DNA of 64,000 nucleotides, taken from contig NZ_CP070973.1 of the NCBI RefSeq assembly GCF_017086405.1, forward strand, positions 372,001 through 436,000, written 5' to 3'. The notes under the pieces were generated by a model that was not told where the DNA came from, did no database searches, and worked only from the letters and a program-made list of their open reading frames with translations. Positions within the stretch are counted from its first letter, which is position 1; every line of letters begins with the position of its first letter. This document shows, piece after piece, positions 1-8,464 of this stretch. A program made the position numbers and the translations under genes. The stretch is from Mycobacterium gordonae. GTDB taxonomy: Bacteria; Actinomycetota; Actinomycetes; Mycobacteriales; Mycobacteriaceae.

Positions 1-535
1 GCGGACGGACAGTTCTATCGGCTGGTCACCTCGGCATTCCTGCACTACGGCCCCACGCATCTGTTGTTGAACATGTGGGCGCTGTACGTCGTGGGCCAGC
101 CACTCGAAATGTGGCTGGGCCGATTGCGATTCGTCGGGTTGTATGCGTTGAGTGGACTGGGCGGTTCAGTGTTGGTGTACCTTCTGTCGCCGCTGAACAC
201 GGCGACGGCGGGTTGCCTCGGGAGCGGTATTCGGGCTGTTCGCCGCCACGTTCGTGGTGGCCAAGCGGCTCACCCTCGACGTCCGCTGGGTGGTCGCCGT
301 AATCGGGTTCAACCTCGTTTTCACGTTCGTGTTGCCGCTGGTCAGTTCACAGCAGATCAGCTGGCAGGGACACGTGGGTGGGTTGGTCGCGGGTGCGCTG
401 GTTTCAGCGGCGTACGTATACGCGCCTCGGCAGCGACGGGATCTGGTCCAGGCGGCGGCGACGGTTGCCCTGCTGGTCCTGTTCGCGGCGCTGATCTGGT
501 GGCGAACGGTGTCACTCCTGGCCCAGTTCGAGTGA
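1..535 (+). pseudogene. Rhomboid-family intramembrane protease, 5'-truncated by the window and frameshifted
   Basis: Rhomboid proteases cleave substrates inside the membrane with a Ser-His dyad. The first frame, open from base 1, shows the H-xxx-H-xx-N block (HYGPTHLLLN) and a transmembrane segment. After the codons for TATAG an extra T at about 214 shifts the frame. The second frame then supplies the nucleophile motif GASGAVFG (Ser codon 218-220), hydrophobic segments and the catalytic-His segment WQGHVGG, and ends at the TGA at 533-535. As written, the first frame reads into unrelated Arg/Gly-rich sequence and lacks the serine. It corresponds to Rv0110 in gene order. A sequencing indel would give the same picture; the family call is firm, the loss of function is not. 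Confidence 0.85.
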
Positions 536-548
536 CTCGCCTCCGGCA

Positions 549-607
549 GCGAGCAGACGCAAACGCTCCGGGAGCGATTGCTCCACGGTGCTTTTGCGTC
601 TGCTCGC
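549..607. terminator. Long perfect inverted repeat after the rhomboid gene
   Basis: Arms of 15 bases (gcgagcagacgcaaa at 549-563 and its exact complement at 593-607) enclose a second small palindrome, cgctccgggagcg (564-576). It begins 14 bases after the rhomboid stop and ends 28 bases before the next start, so it probably terminates rhomboid transcription. There is no long T-run, which is usual for mycobacterial hairpins. Confidence 0.6.
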
Positions 608-634
608 GAGGCCAGGGTGCGTAGGTTGGCAGCC

Positions 635-1096
635 ATGAGCTGGTGGATCGCCCACGCCGAGCGGACGTTGATCGAAGAGGTGCCCGCGCCGCCGGAGCAG
701 GTACGCGACTACTACGTCGACCTGGACAACATCAGGTTGGTGCATCCGCTGATCGTGTCGGTGGAGTTGTTGTCCCGGAACGAATCTCCCGATGGCTACT
801 GGGTGAGCTATCAAGTGGTGGACCGCATTCCCTTGGGGCCGGTCGCGCTGAAGGTCACCTACCGGGCACGTCTGCAGGTTCCGGCAACCGGCGATGTGCA
901 CACCGAAGCCGACCAGTCGCCGGGCGTTCGGCTGCGCGCAGCGGTGAGCTTCGAGCAGATCGACGGCGGCACCCGGATCACCGAACGGATTCGGTTTGCC
1001 GCGCCGCGGCCGCTGGCGGCCTTCACGGTTCGCCAAGCCGTCAAAGCGCACGCGAAGATGCTCTACGGCATCCGGCGCCAGTTCGAATTGCGCTGA
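635..1096 (+). CDS. SRPBCC (START/polyketide-cyclase-like) family protein
   Basis: A 153-residue protein starting MSWWIAHAERTLIEEVPAP. It has the SRPBCC pattern: an N-terminal beta strand with pAPpEQVRDYYVDLDN, central strands (YWVSYQVVDRIPLGP, VTYRARLQVP) and a long C-terminal helix (PLAAFTVRQAVKAHAKMLYGIRRQF). The fold binds hydrophobic ligands in a deep cavity; no ligand can be named. The ATG at 635 is preferred to an upstream GTG/TTG-type extension because the extension runs into the hairpin at 593-607. It stands alone, tail to tail with the SDR at 1103-1873. Confidence 0.75.
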   Translation: MSWWIAHAERTLIEEVPAPPEQVRDYYVDLDNIRLVHPLIVSVELLSRNESPDGYWVSYQVVDRIPLGPVALKVTYRARLQVPATGDVHTEADQSPGVRLRAAVSFEQIDGGTRITERIRFAAPRPLAAFTVRQAVKAHAKMLYGIRRQFELR

Positions 1097-1102
1097 CGCC
1101 GA

Positions 1103-1873
1103 TCAGGTCGTCCACTCCGCGGTCAGCGCGCGCTCGGACAGGTACTTGGTGGCGCTCCACCCGCCGTCGACGACGATGGTCTGGCCGTTGATGAAGGCTC
1201 CGCCGGGGGAGCAGAGAAACGCCACCGTGCCGGCGACGTCGTCCACCGTGCCCAACCGCTGGTGTGGCGTCATCTCGACGTTGATGCGGCGGAACCGCTC
1301 ATCGGCCAGTCGATGTTCGGTCATGGGGGTCTGGATGACACCGGGAGCCACTGCGTTGCAACGTATTCCCTGTGCCCCGTACTGGCAGGCAATATGGGTG
1401 GTCATCGCCGTGAGCCCGCCCTTGGCGGCCGAGTAGGCACCGCCGCGCATCCCGCCCACCACCGCGAATGTCGAGGTGATGTTGACGATCCCCGAGCCGG
1501 GCCGCAGATGTGGCAGCACCTCACGCACCAGGCGGAAGGGGGCGCGCAACATCAAACCCAGGAAATGGTCCAGGGATTCGTCGTCGGTTTCGTGCAGCGG
1601 CTTGGGGCTGCCGATACCGGCGGCGTTGACCAGAAAGTCGATGCGATCCCACTTCGAGACAGCGGCGTCGACAATCTGCCGCGGCGCGTCGTCACCGACC
1701 AGATCCACGGCCACGGTGTCGACCCGCTGTGGGTCGCCGATCGCCTCGGCCAACCGGGCCAGCCTGCCCTCGTCCCGCCCCGTCGCCAGCACCGCCATTC
1801 CGGCTTCGGCAAGCCTGGCCGCGCAGCCGAATCCGATACCACCGGTCGCGCCCGTCACGATCGCTACCTGCAT
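1103..1873 (-). CDS. Short-chain dehydrogenase/reductase (SDR)
   Basis: A classical SDR of about 256 residues. The N-terminal MQVAIVTGATGGIGFG holds the NAD(P) glycine motif GATGGIG. The catalytic residues are the serine in NITSTFA and the YSAAK tetrad. The C-terminal FINGQTIVVDGGW is typical of FabG-like enzymes that interconvert alcohols and ketones. The ATG at 1873 lies just past the stop of the ligase gene (TGA at 1877-1875), which indicates coupled translation; an ATG at 1888 inside the ligase end is the alternative. As last gene of the leftward operon it probably oxidises or reduces a hydroxyl or keto intermediate. The substrate is unknown. Confidence 0.85.
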   Translation of the reverse strand: MQVAIVTGATGGIGFGCAARLAEAGMAVLATGRDEGRLARLAEAIGDPQRVDTVAVDLVGDDAPRQIVDAAVSKWDRIDFLVNAAGIGSPKPLHETDDESLDHFLGLMLRAPFRLVREVLPHLRPGSGIVNITSTFAVVGGMRGGAYSAAKGGLTAMTTHIACQYGAQGIRCNAVAPGVIQTPMTEHRLADERFRRINVEMTPHQRLGTVDDVAGTVAFLCSPGGAFINGQTIVVDGGWSATKYLSERALTAEWTT

Positions 1874-1874
1874 G

Positions 1875-3461
1875 TCAGTGCTCCGCATTCATCAGCGCCG
1901 CCTTGATCTGGTGCTTGAGCACCTTTCCCGCGTCGTTCTTCGGCAAGTCATCCCAGATGACCACCTGTTCAGGGGCTTTGAAGCGCGCGACACCGGAAGC
2001 CGTCAGAAAGTCCAGCAGGCTGGGCACGTCCGGCCCCGGCGCCGCGGCGGGAACGACGACCGCGCAGGCCCGCTCGCCGGTGCGTTCGTCGGGCAGCCCG
2101 ACAATGGCGACCTCGGCGATGCCGGGATGGTCGGCCAGGATGTCCTCGACTTCCTTGGGGGAGATGTTCTCGCCGTTTCGGATAATGATGTCTTTGGCGC
2201 GACCGGTGACCACGAGGTACTCGTCGTCCACCCAGCGTGCCAGATCGCCGGTGCGAAAGTAGCCCTCAGCATCGAAGGCCCCGGCTTCATCTTCCGTACG
2301 AAGGTAACCGACCAGCATCTGTGGCCCTCGAACATGGATCTCACCATCCACCAGCTTGACGTCGGCCACACCGGGACGCCCGTCGGTGTCGGCGGCGTGA
2401 TCGCGATCCTCGGTCGAGCCCACCGTCGTCACCGGGACTTCTGTGGACCCATAGACTCGCGTGACCACGGTGGAGTCGAAATATGCCGCGGTCTTTCTTA
2501 TCAGCCCCGGCGACACGGAAGCGCCACCACAGATGAAAACCTTCAGGTCAGGCAGTCGGGTATCCGCGCGCTGGGCCGCGGTCAGCAGCTGCTCCAGAAA
2601 CGGGGTGGCGCCCGCCATGTGCGTGCAGTGCTCGGCCACCAGGAGGCCCACCGCGCGATCGGCGTCCCAGCGCTCGATCAGGACGGCCGTGGCGCCCAGC
2701 AGAAACGGAGCTTCGAAGGCGTAGATGGAGCCGCCGATATGCGCGATCGGCGAGGCCACCAGGAACCCGTCGCCGGGCTCGACCCGCCAGTGCTCGCCAA
2801 TCTGGCGCAACAGCGCGTGGATGGAATTATGGCTGTGCAGAACGCCTTTCGGTCTTCCGGTGGTGCCTGACGTATAGAGGACCATGCGCACCGCGTCGGG
2901 GTCCAGGCTGGGCAGCGGCGCTCCGGGACCGGTCGGCAGCGACGTGAACGGAATGTGGCCCGGCCGGCAATCGCCGCGCATTACAACCACATCCGGCGGC
3001 GAGTCGAGCTTCGCGGTGACCCTGCGCAGCATGGCCGCAAAGTCGTAGCGCCCGAACACCGAAGGAATGAACACCATCCGGCTGTCGGCGTCCTCGAGAA
3101 TGAAGAGCACTTCCCGATCGCGCAGGGACGGCAGGATCGGGTTGGCCACCATCCCGGCCAGCGTGGTGGCCAGGTAGATCACTGCGGCCTCATGCCAATT
3201 GGGCAGGATGAACGACACCACGCTGCCCGGCGGCATCCGGGCGGCCAGCGCATGTGCGAGCGCCGTCGCATCCCGGTAGAGATCCGCACACGTCGACCGG
3301 TGATGACCGTCGACGAGAGCTACCCGATCGGGGGTGTGCTTGGCGGCCGCGCGCACGGAATCCGCCAGAGTGCCGTCGATCCAGGATCCCCGCGCATACG
3401 CCGTGGCGGCCCGCTCCGCATCCCAACGGAGCGAGCGCCCGCCGATCAGCTTCCTAACCAC
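1875..3461 (-). CDS. AMP-dependent acid-CoA ligase (ANL superfamily)
   Basis: A 528-residue adenylate-forming enzyme that activates a carboxylic acid to acyl-AMP and then acyl-CoA. Visible motifs are the P-loop YTSGTTGRPKGVLHSHNS, the VYGSTEVPVTT aromatic/ATP motif, the hinge region YFRTGDLARWVDDEYLVVTGR and the catalytic lysine near LPKNDAGKVLKHQIK. Full length for the family. It resembles cyclohexanecarboxylate-CoA and medium/long-chain fatty-acid ligases, so an alicyclic acid or fatty acid is plausible. The start overlaps the end of the GntR gene by 8 bases, so the two are co-translated. It would activate the acid produced by the surrounding oxygenases (inference). Confidence 0.88.
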   Translation of the reverse strand: MVRKLIGGRSLRWDAERAATAYARGSWIDGTLADSVRAAAKHTPDRVALVDGHHRSTCADLYRDATALAHALAARMPPGSVVSFILPNWHEAAVIYLATTLAGMVANPILPSLRDREVLFILEDADSRMVFIPSVFGRYDFAAMLRRVTAKLDSPPDVVVMRGDCRPGHIPFTSLPTGPGAPLPSLDPDAVRMVLYTSGTTGRPKGVLHSHNSIHALLRQIGEHWRVEPGDGFLVASPIAHIGGSIYAFEAPFLLGATAVLIERWDADRAVGLLVAEHCTHMAGATPFLEQLLTAAQRADTRLPDLKVFICGGASVSPGLIRKTAAYFDSTVVTRVYGSTEVPVTTVGSTEDRDHAADTDGRPGVADVKLVDGEIHVRGPQMLVGYLRTEDEAGAFDAEGYFRTGDLARWVDDEYLVVTGRAKDIIIRNGENISPKEVEDILADHPGIAEVAIVGLPDERTGERACAVVVPAAAPGPDVPSLLDFLTASGVARFKAPEQVVIWDDLPKNDAGKVLKHQIKAALMNAEH

Positions 3462-4221
3462 GGACCCGTCGCATCGTCATCGAATGGCGGAAACGCGATG
3501 CCGGATGGGTGTTGATCGTCATCTGTGCCACCCGATCATCCGAAGCGCGATAGGTGCGCTGGACTTGCAGGGCTGGAGTGCCGGGTTCGACGTCCAGGGC
3601 TACGGCAAGTTCGGCGGACAGGAGCACAGCGATGATGTCCTGGCGCACCTCGACGATACTGAGCCCGAAAAGGTCCTCGATCAACGGAAAGATGGGGCCT
3701 TCGTGACGTGCCAGCAGGCGGCCGATCGCCGCGAACTCACGGTTGATGAAGTACTCCGTGCGGCACAGGGCCGACTTCGCGCCGGGTTCGGCTTCGGCCG
3801 CCTGACGTGCGCCGCGTACCGAGAGCCATTGCTCGCCCGCGGCCAGGCCCGTCCGGAGGGACAAGGCGTCGTCGATGGTGACCATCGCGACTGACTCGAT
3901 CGCGAAGCGGGTGCCGGAGGCGAAGTCCAGCAGGTCGTTGATCGACATGACGTGCTGCACATACGAATCCGTCGAAGGCCGGGGCACCACCAGCGTTCCG
4001 GTTCGCGGCCGCGACGACACCAGGTTGTCGTCGCGCAGCCTGCGCAGTGCCTCCCTGACGGTGTAGCGGCTGACGGCAAAGCGCTCGCACAGTTCGTGCT
4101 CGGTCGGCAGCTGGGAGCCGACCGGATAGACCCCGTCCACGATCTCCTTGCGCAGCGTGCGCGCCACCTGGAGATAGCGGTGGTCGGCCACCTTGGCTTC
4201 AGACACCTTCGTCTCGGACAT
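3454..4221 (-). CDS. GntR-family transcriptional regulator with UTRA domain (HutC type)
   Basis: A 255-residue regulator. Residues of roughly 15-85 form the winged helix (LRKEIVDGVYPVGSQLPTE, then RYTVREALRRL). The remainder is a UTRA ligand-binding domain (RTEYFINREFAAIGRLL, then TPALQVQRTYRASDDRVAQM). UTRA regulators bind small effectors, often the substrate of the adjacent pathway. It sits between the lactonase-like gene and the CoA ligase in the leftward operon, and its likely target is the divergent promoter region at 5818-5910, which holds an inverted repeat. Repressor function is inferred from family behaviour. Confidence 0.88.
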   Translation of the reverse strand: MSETKVSEAKVADHRYLQVARTLRKEIVDGVYPVGSQLPTEHELCERFAVSRYTVREALRRLRDDNLVSSRPRTGTLVVPRPSTDSYVQHVMSINDLLDFASGTRFAIESVAMVTIDDALSLRTGLAAGEQWLSVRGARQAAEAEPGAKSALCRTEYFINREFAAIGRLLARHEGPIFPLIEDLFGLSIVEVRQDIIAVLLSAELAVALDVEPGTPALQVQRTYRASDDRVAQMTINTHPASRFRHSMTMRRVRG

Positions 4222-4233
4222 TGTTGTCGCCCT

Positions 4234-5817
4234 TCAGTTTTCCCGGCGCAGTCCCAGCACACTGCCCTCGGCATCGGCGGAGAGGTACAGCGTGCCGTCG
4301 GCTCCGGCGGCGATGCCGGCGAACGGCCCCTGGGGTCCGGAGAAAGGCGGCATTCCGCGTAGCGGCTTGGGGATGACGCCGGGCGCCGCACCGACCGGCA
4401 GATCCGCCGCGACGGTCATCCGGCTTCCGCTCTCCAGGTCGGCGGCCACGAGTTCCTTTGCGCCGGCGTCGACGACGTAGACTTGTCGGCCCAGCACCAG
4501 CAGACCTTGCGGCCGCTGCAGCCCCTCGATCAACGGTCGTGGGTCACCGATTCTGAGTACTCGACCGGCCCCGGACTCCGAAACCAGACAGGTTCCGTCG
4601 GACGCCAGGGCCACACCGACCGGGTCGTGCAAACCGGAGGCCAGCACGTCCACCTCACCTGCCCGGATACCCAGCACCCGCCCGGCACCCGACTCGGCCA
4701 CCACGACAGCGCCACCCGGCGCGACGGCGATGCCGTAGAGCTGATCGAAACCGTCTGCCAGAAGCTCACTTTCGTTCCGCCACGGGCGATAACGTGCAAT
4801 CTCTCCATTGGAGGTGGTGACGACGAATTCGCCGGGTCCGCTCGGCGCGATGCCCCGCAGGAACCCGGGATAACCCGGACTGAACAGCATCCCGGCGGTG
4901 TGCAGCTCGCCATCTCGAAGGATGTAGCAATAGGTCCCGTCGGCGATATACAGGTTGCCATCGGCGCCCACCGCCAGGTCCAGCGGCCAGTTCAACCCAC
5001 CGTCCAGCACGGTGCGGGTCTGGCCGTCGGGCAGGATCTCGGTGATCTCGCCGGTGAAGTTGGAGACGAACAGCCGGTCGTCCACAAAAGTCAGGTTGTC
5101 CAGACCAGGATTGAGCTGCGCGAGCACTTGCCGTTGCCCGCTGCGGGGGTCGATCCGCACCACCTGGCCGCTGTGCGCCTGCGTCGACACAAGATGTCCC
5201 TCGGCATCGAACTTGACCGCATCGGGTACCCCGAGATCTCCGGCGACGCGCTGCGGCTCGCCGCCTTCCAGATCGATGCGCCAGATCTCGTTGGCGCCCA
5301 TCACCGGGAAATACAACAATCCGTCCGGACCGACCTCCATCGCGTTCGGCAACGGCACGTTCTCCAGCAGCACCCTCGGCGCGCCGCCGGCACGGTCGAG
5401 TTCCAGTAGCCGTCCGCCCGCCCGGCATTCCCCGATGAACAACCTGCCCTGGTGAACGGTGATCCCGTTGGCTGACGGAACGTCGTCGCGCAACACTCTG
5501 GTGCGGCCCGCGGCGTCACGGATGCTCACCCGTCCGTCCATCACCTCGGTCGCATAGAGGGTGCCGTCCGAATCGAAGGCCACGTCGTCCGGGGCGACGA
5601 TGTCACCACCCTTGGCGCTGACGGTGTCGAGCCGGCCGGTCTGGAGGTCAAGGGCGCTGATCTGGCTGCCGGTCACCTGGGCGATGTAGATCCGGCCGTC
5701 GGGTCCGGTGCGCAGGCCGTTGGCGCCGAACAACCGGCTGGGCTCGGTGAGCCGCGTCAGGGCCCACCCTTCTGCCAGGCGCGGCGGCCGTGCGGCGCTG
5801 TAGCGAGCAGCCTTCAC
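4234..5817 (-). CDS. NHL/SMP-30-like beta-propeller protein, possible lactonase
   Basis: A 527-residue protein built of about ten repeated strands with the pattern G-x-Dx-DGxLYxxD/E (GPDGRIYIAQ, DSDGTLYATE, GPDGLLYFPV, GADGNLYIAD, ASDGTCLVSE, GADGTLYLSA). This is characteristic of SMP-30/gluconolactonase and NHL propellers. SMP-30 enzymes hydrolyse lactones at a Ca2+ or Zn2+ site. No signal peptide is evident. It is the first gene of the leftward operon and is divergent from an operon with a Baeyer-Villiger-type monooxygenase, so hydrolysis of the lactone product is an attractive role. It is longer than a single-domain SMP-30 protein (about 300 residues) and may hold two propeller halves. The family is solid; the lactonase activity is inference. 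Confidence 0.7.
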   Translation of the reverse strand: MKAARYSAARPPRLAEGWALTRLTEPSRLFGANGLRTGPDGRIYIAQVTGSQISALDLQTGRLDTVSAKGGDIVAPDDVAFDSDGTLYATEVMDGRVSIRDAAGRTRVLRDDVPSANGITVHQGRLFIGECRAGGRLLELDRAGGAPRVLLENVPLPNAMEVGPDGLLYFPVMGANEIWRIDLEGGEPQRVAGDLGVPDAVKFDAEGHLVSTQAHSGQVVRIDPRSGQRQVLAQLNPGLDNLTFVDDRLFVSNFTGEITEILPDGQTRTVLDGGLNWPLDLAVGADGNLYIADGTYCYILRDGELHTAGMLFSPGYPGFLRGIAPSGPGEFVVTTSNGEIARYRPWRNESELLADGFDQLYGIAVAPGGAVVVAESGAGRVLGIRAGEVDVLASGLHDPVGVALASDGTCLVSESGAGRVLRIGDPRPLIEGLQRPQGLLVLGRQVYVVDAGAKELVAADLESGSRMTVAADLPVGAAPGVIPKPLRGMPPFSGPQGPFAGIAAGADGTLYLSADAEGSVLGLRREN

Positions 5818-5910
5818 CGCTCGGACGATAGCAACGGGAGGCTGGTCCAGACAATAGCGACCAGCATCTACTCCGGCGCCCCTTGACGTTCGGGCAACTT
5901 GGAGAGAATC
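5818..5910. promoter_or_regulatory. Divergent promoter/operator region of the catabolic cluster
   Basis: These 93 bases separate the two oppositely transcribed operons. They contain an inverted repeat, gctggtc (5841-5847) and gaccagc (5859-5865), spaced by 11 bases. Inside it ggtccagac is close to the GT-n-TA-n-AC core described for HutC/UTRA-type operators. The element is a candidate binding site for the GntR regulator at 3454-4221. A GGAG at 5901 precedes the ATG at 5911. Confidence 0.5.
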
Positions 5911-6819
5911 ATGCTCTCTAATGAATGCACGCCATTTTCATGTCCGGACAATTCTGTGAATCGGACTGAGTTGAGCCTGGCTGAGCGGGTCGTGGTGGTG
6001 GCCGGTGCCGCGGGTGGCGGGATCGGGACCACGGTGACCCGCGTCCTTGCGGAAGCCGGCGCAACGGTGGTGGCGGTGAGCCGGGGCCAAGCCAATCTCG
6101 ACGAGCACATCGGGCCGCTGGCGAACGCAGGTCTGCCGGTGGTTCCGGTGGCCGCCGACGTGTCCACCGATGCCGGGGTGACCACCGTCATGGCGGCCGC
6201 TGCCCGCGCCGACGGCGAGCTCTACGGTCTGGTCAATGTGGCCGGGGGTGCGGACCCCTCGACCTGGATGCCGTCGACCCGGGTGTCCCGCGGCGACTGG
6301 CGGGATCTGTTCACGCAGAACCTCGAGACGATGTTCTTCATGAGCCAGGCCGTTGCCGCCGAACTCAGGCGCCGCAAGCTCGCCGGCTCTATCGTGTCGA
6401 TCTCGTCAATCAGCGGAATGAACACCGCGCCATTCCACATCGCCTACGGCACCGCCAAGGCCGCCATCGTGGCGGTCACCCGGACGATGGCGGCCGAACT
6501 GGCGGATGTGGACGGAGCGCAAGCCATCCGGGTCAACGCAGTGGCACCGGGGGTCACCGCGACACCCGCATCGCAGACCTACACCGACGACGATCCGGAC
6601 CGCGACCGCCGTGCCATCGCCATGGGCCGGCGGGGGCGTCCCGACGAGGTGGCCGGCGCCGTGCTGTTCCTGCTGTCGGACCTGTCCACATACATCACCG
6701 GGCAGACGTTGCTGGTCGACGGCGGACTGAATCTCAAATGGGGACATCTCGGTGCCGACAACACCTCGTTGTTCCTCAAAGACGAGTCCTTTCGCGCCGC
6801 GATCAAGCGGTGGGACTAG
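5911..6819 (+). CDS. Short-chain dehydrogenase/reductase (SDR)
   Basis: An SDR of about 302 residues with a roughly 20-residue N-terminal extension before the Rossmann core (VVVVAGAAGGGIGTTVTRVL). The catalytic serine lies in SIVSISSISG and the YxxxK motif is YGTAK. The C-terminal ITGQTLLVDGGLNLKWGHLG continues with another 20 or so residues, longer than FabG. The ATG at 5911 has a GGAG 6-7 bases upstream; a TTG at 5899 is possible. It is the first gene of the rightward operon and probably oxidises a secondary alcohol to the ketone used by the Baeyer-Villiger enzyme (inference). A 54-bp repeat array follows two bases after its stop. Confidence 0.85.
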   Translation: MLSNECTPFSCPDNSVNRTELSLAERVVVVAGAAGGGIGTTVTRVLAEAGATVVAVSRGQANLDEHIGPLANAGLPVVPVAADVSTDAGVTTVMAAAARADGELYGLVNVAGGADPSTWMPSTRVSRGDWRDLFTQNLETMFFMSQAVAAELRRRKLAGSIVSISSISGMNTAPFHIAYGTAKAAIVAVTRTMAAELADVDGAQAIRVNAVAPGVTATPASQTYTDDDPDRDRRAIAMGRRGRPDEVAGAVLFLLSDLSTYITGQTLLVDGGLNLKWGHLGADNTSLFLKDESFRAAIKRWD

Positions 6820-6821
6820 TG

Positions 6822-7080
6822 GCGATCGCAAGCTTGGCGCAGCCGGGCGCAGCGGGTCGCCACCAGGGGATGAGTGCGATCGCAAGCTTGGCGCAGCCGG
6901 GCGCAGCGGGTCGCCACCAGGGGATGAGTGCGATCGCAAGCTTGGCGCAGCCGGGCGCAGCGGGTCGCCACCAGGGGATGAGTGCGATCGCAAGCTTGGC
7001 GCAGCCGGGCGCAGCGGGTCGCCACCAGGGGATGAGTGCGATCGCAAGCACGGCGCAGCCGGGCGCAGCGGGTCGCCACC
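6822..7080. repeat. 54-bp tandem repeat array, four full units plus a 43-bp fifth
   Basis: Units begin at 6822, 6876, 6930, 6984 and 7038 with gcgatcgcaagcttggcgca. The first four are identical by eye; the fifth has gcacgg in place of gcttgg and loses its last 11 bases. The array begins 2 bp after the SDR stop and ends 22 bp before the Rieske start. Unit length and position inside an operon recall mycobacterial MIRU/VNTR elements. A related 56-bp unit occurs in opposite orientation at 59221-59332. The unit is 18 codons long, so it stays open in several frames, but no in-frame start joins it to the Rieske gene. Confidence 0.95.
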
Positions 7081-7102
7081 GTTGGACGAGCAGGGAGTGC
7101 AC

Positions 7103-8464
7103 ATGGACGACGATTTGACGGCCCCGGTCACCATCGGAGTCGAGGCGTACCTCTCCGCGGATTATGCCCGCGCCGAACGAGACAAGTTGTGGCGCAAGGT
7201 ATGGCAGCAGGTGGGCCGGGTCGAGGAGCTGCCCAAGGTCGGCAGCTACCTGACCTACGAGATCCTCGACGACTCGATCCTGGTGGTACGCACCGGACCG
7301 GACACTTTCACAGCCCACCATAACGTGTGCGTCCACCGCGGCCGCCGCCTGGTGGACACCCCCGCAGGCGCCAAAAACGCATGCGGGCAAAAGAAGTCGT
7401 TCGTCTGTGGCTTCCACGGCTGGACCTACGACCAGGACGGCGCCTGCATCCACATCCCCGAGCGGGCCGATTGGCAGGGTGCGCTGACCCCGGAGAACAC
7501 GCACCTGAGCAAGGTCAACGTCGACACTTGGGGCGGCTGGATCTGGATCAACATGGATTCCGCCGCCGAGCCGCTGCGCGACTATCTGGAACCGGCCGCG
7601 ACCATGCTGGATCCGTTCAATCTGCAGGACATGCGCTGCAAGTGGCGAAAGTGGCTTCATTTCCAGTGTAATTGGAAGGTCGCCATGGAGGCGTTCAACG
7701 AGACCTACCATGTCGCGACCACACATCCGCAGTTCAACAAGTTCGGCAACTTCCGCGGCTGGGCGGCTGCGCAGGGCAAGCACAGCAACATCGGCTACGA
7801 CGCGCCGAAAGACCTGGCCCAGACGAAGTCGAAGATCCGGCTCGGCACCGGCGCGGACCCGCGCGTGTCGACAGCCGAGATGCAGCTCTACACCCTCGAA
7901 GAGACCAACGCCACCACCACCAGGACGTTGGTGGATGCGGCGCTGAGGCTCGTCGACGAGTTGCCGGAGGACGCACCGGCCGACCAGGTGCTCAACCACT
8001 GGCTCACCTCGGCGCGCAAAGACGACGAAGCCCGCGGCGTCGCCTGGCCGACCATCGATCCCGAACACCTGGCCAACAGCGGCACCGCCTGGCAGATCTT
8101 CCCGAACTTCCAGATCGGACAGGGGCTGACCACCGCACTGTGCTACAGCGCCCGCCCGGACGGCTTCGACCCCGACCGGTGCATCTTCGAAGCCTCATGC
8201 TACGAGCTGTTCCCGAAAGGTGAAGAGCCACAGACCGAGTGGGTGTACGCACCACCGGACGACCCGAACTGGCGCAGCGTCCTGCCGCAGGACTTCTCCA
8301 ACATGGCCGCGGTGCAGCAGGGCATGAAGTCGTTGGGTTTCCGCGGCCCCAAGCCCAACCCCTACATGGAGCGCAGCACCGCGAACCTGCACCGCAATCT
8401 CGCGAAGTACCTGGGGACCGGCGCCCCGCAACACCTGGCAACAGAGACGGAGATACAACGATGA
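7103..8464 (+). CDS. Rieske-type aromatic-ring-hydroxylating oxygenase, alpha subunit
   Basis: A 453-residue non-haem iron oxygenase. The Rieske [2Fe-2S] ligands are C76-x-H78 (CVHRGRR) and C102-x2-H105 (CGFHGWTYD). The catalytic domain shows N199-ETYHVATTHP with iron-ligand histidines 203 and 208. Such enzymes use O2 and electrons from a reductase to hydroxylate or demethylate a ring or terpenoid. No beta subunit, ferredoxin or reductase gene is adjacent, so it is probably a homo-oligomeric type using electrons from elsewhere. The ATG at 7103 is preceded by cagggag; it is the first start after the repeat array. The stop overlaps the next start (ATGA at 8461). Confidence 0.92.
   Translation: MDDDLTAPVTIGVEAYLSADYARAERDKLWRKVWQQVGRVEELPKVGSYLTYEILDDSILVVRTGPDTFTAHHNVCVHRGRRLVDTPAGAKNACGQKKSFVCGFHGWTYDQDGACIHIPERADWQGALTPENTHLSKVNVDTWGGWIWINMDSAAEPLRDYLEPAATMLDPFNLQDMRCKWRKWLHFQCNWKVAMEAFNETYHVATTHPQFNKFGNFRGWAAAQGKHSNIGYDAPKDLAQTKSKIRLGTGADPRVSTAEMQLYTLEETNATTTRTLVDAALRLVDELPEDAPADQVLNHWLTSARKDDEARGVAWPTIDPEHLANSGTAWQIFPNFQIGQGLTTALCYSARPDGFDPDRCIFEASCYELFPKGEEPQTEWVYAPPDDPNWRSVLPQDFSNMAAVQQGMKSLGFRGPKPNPYMERSTANLHRNLAKYLGTGAPQHLATETEIQR

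Noticed and set aside
6822..7080. CRISPR array
   Set aside because: Units are contiguous and identical without unique spacers, and no cas genes are present.
6752..7102. Gly/Ser/Arg-rich N-terminal extension of the Rieske protein encoded by the array
   Set aside because: The array is in frame with the Rieske gene, but no start codon with a ribosome-binding site lies in or just before it in that frame, and the protein is of normal length from 7103.
6406..8068. Long open frames on the minus strand through the 54-bp array and the Rieske gene
   Set aside because: They are antisense to clear coding sequence and stay open because the repeat unit is 18 codons and the DNA is GC-rich; they show no family motif.
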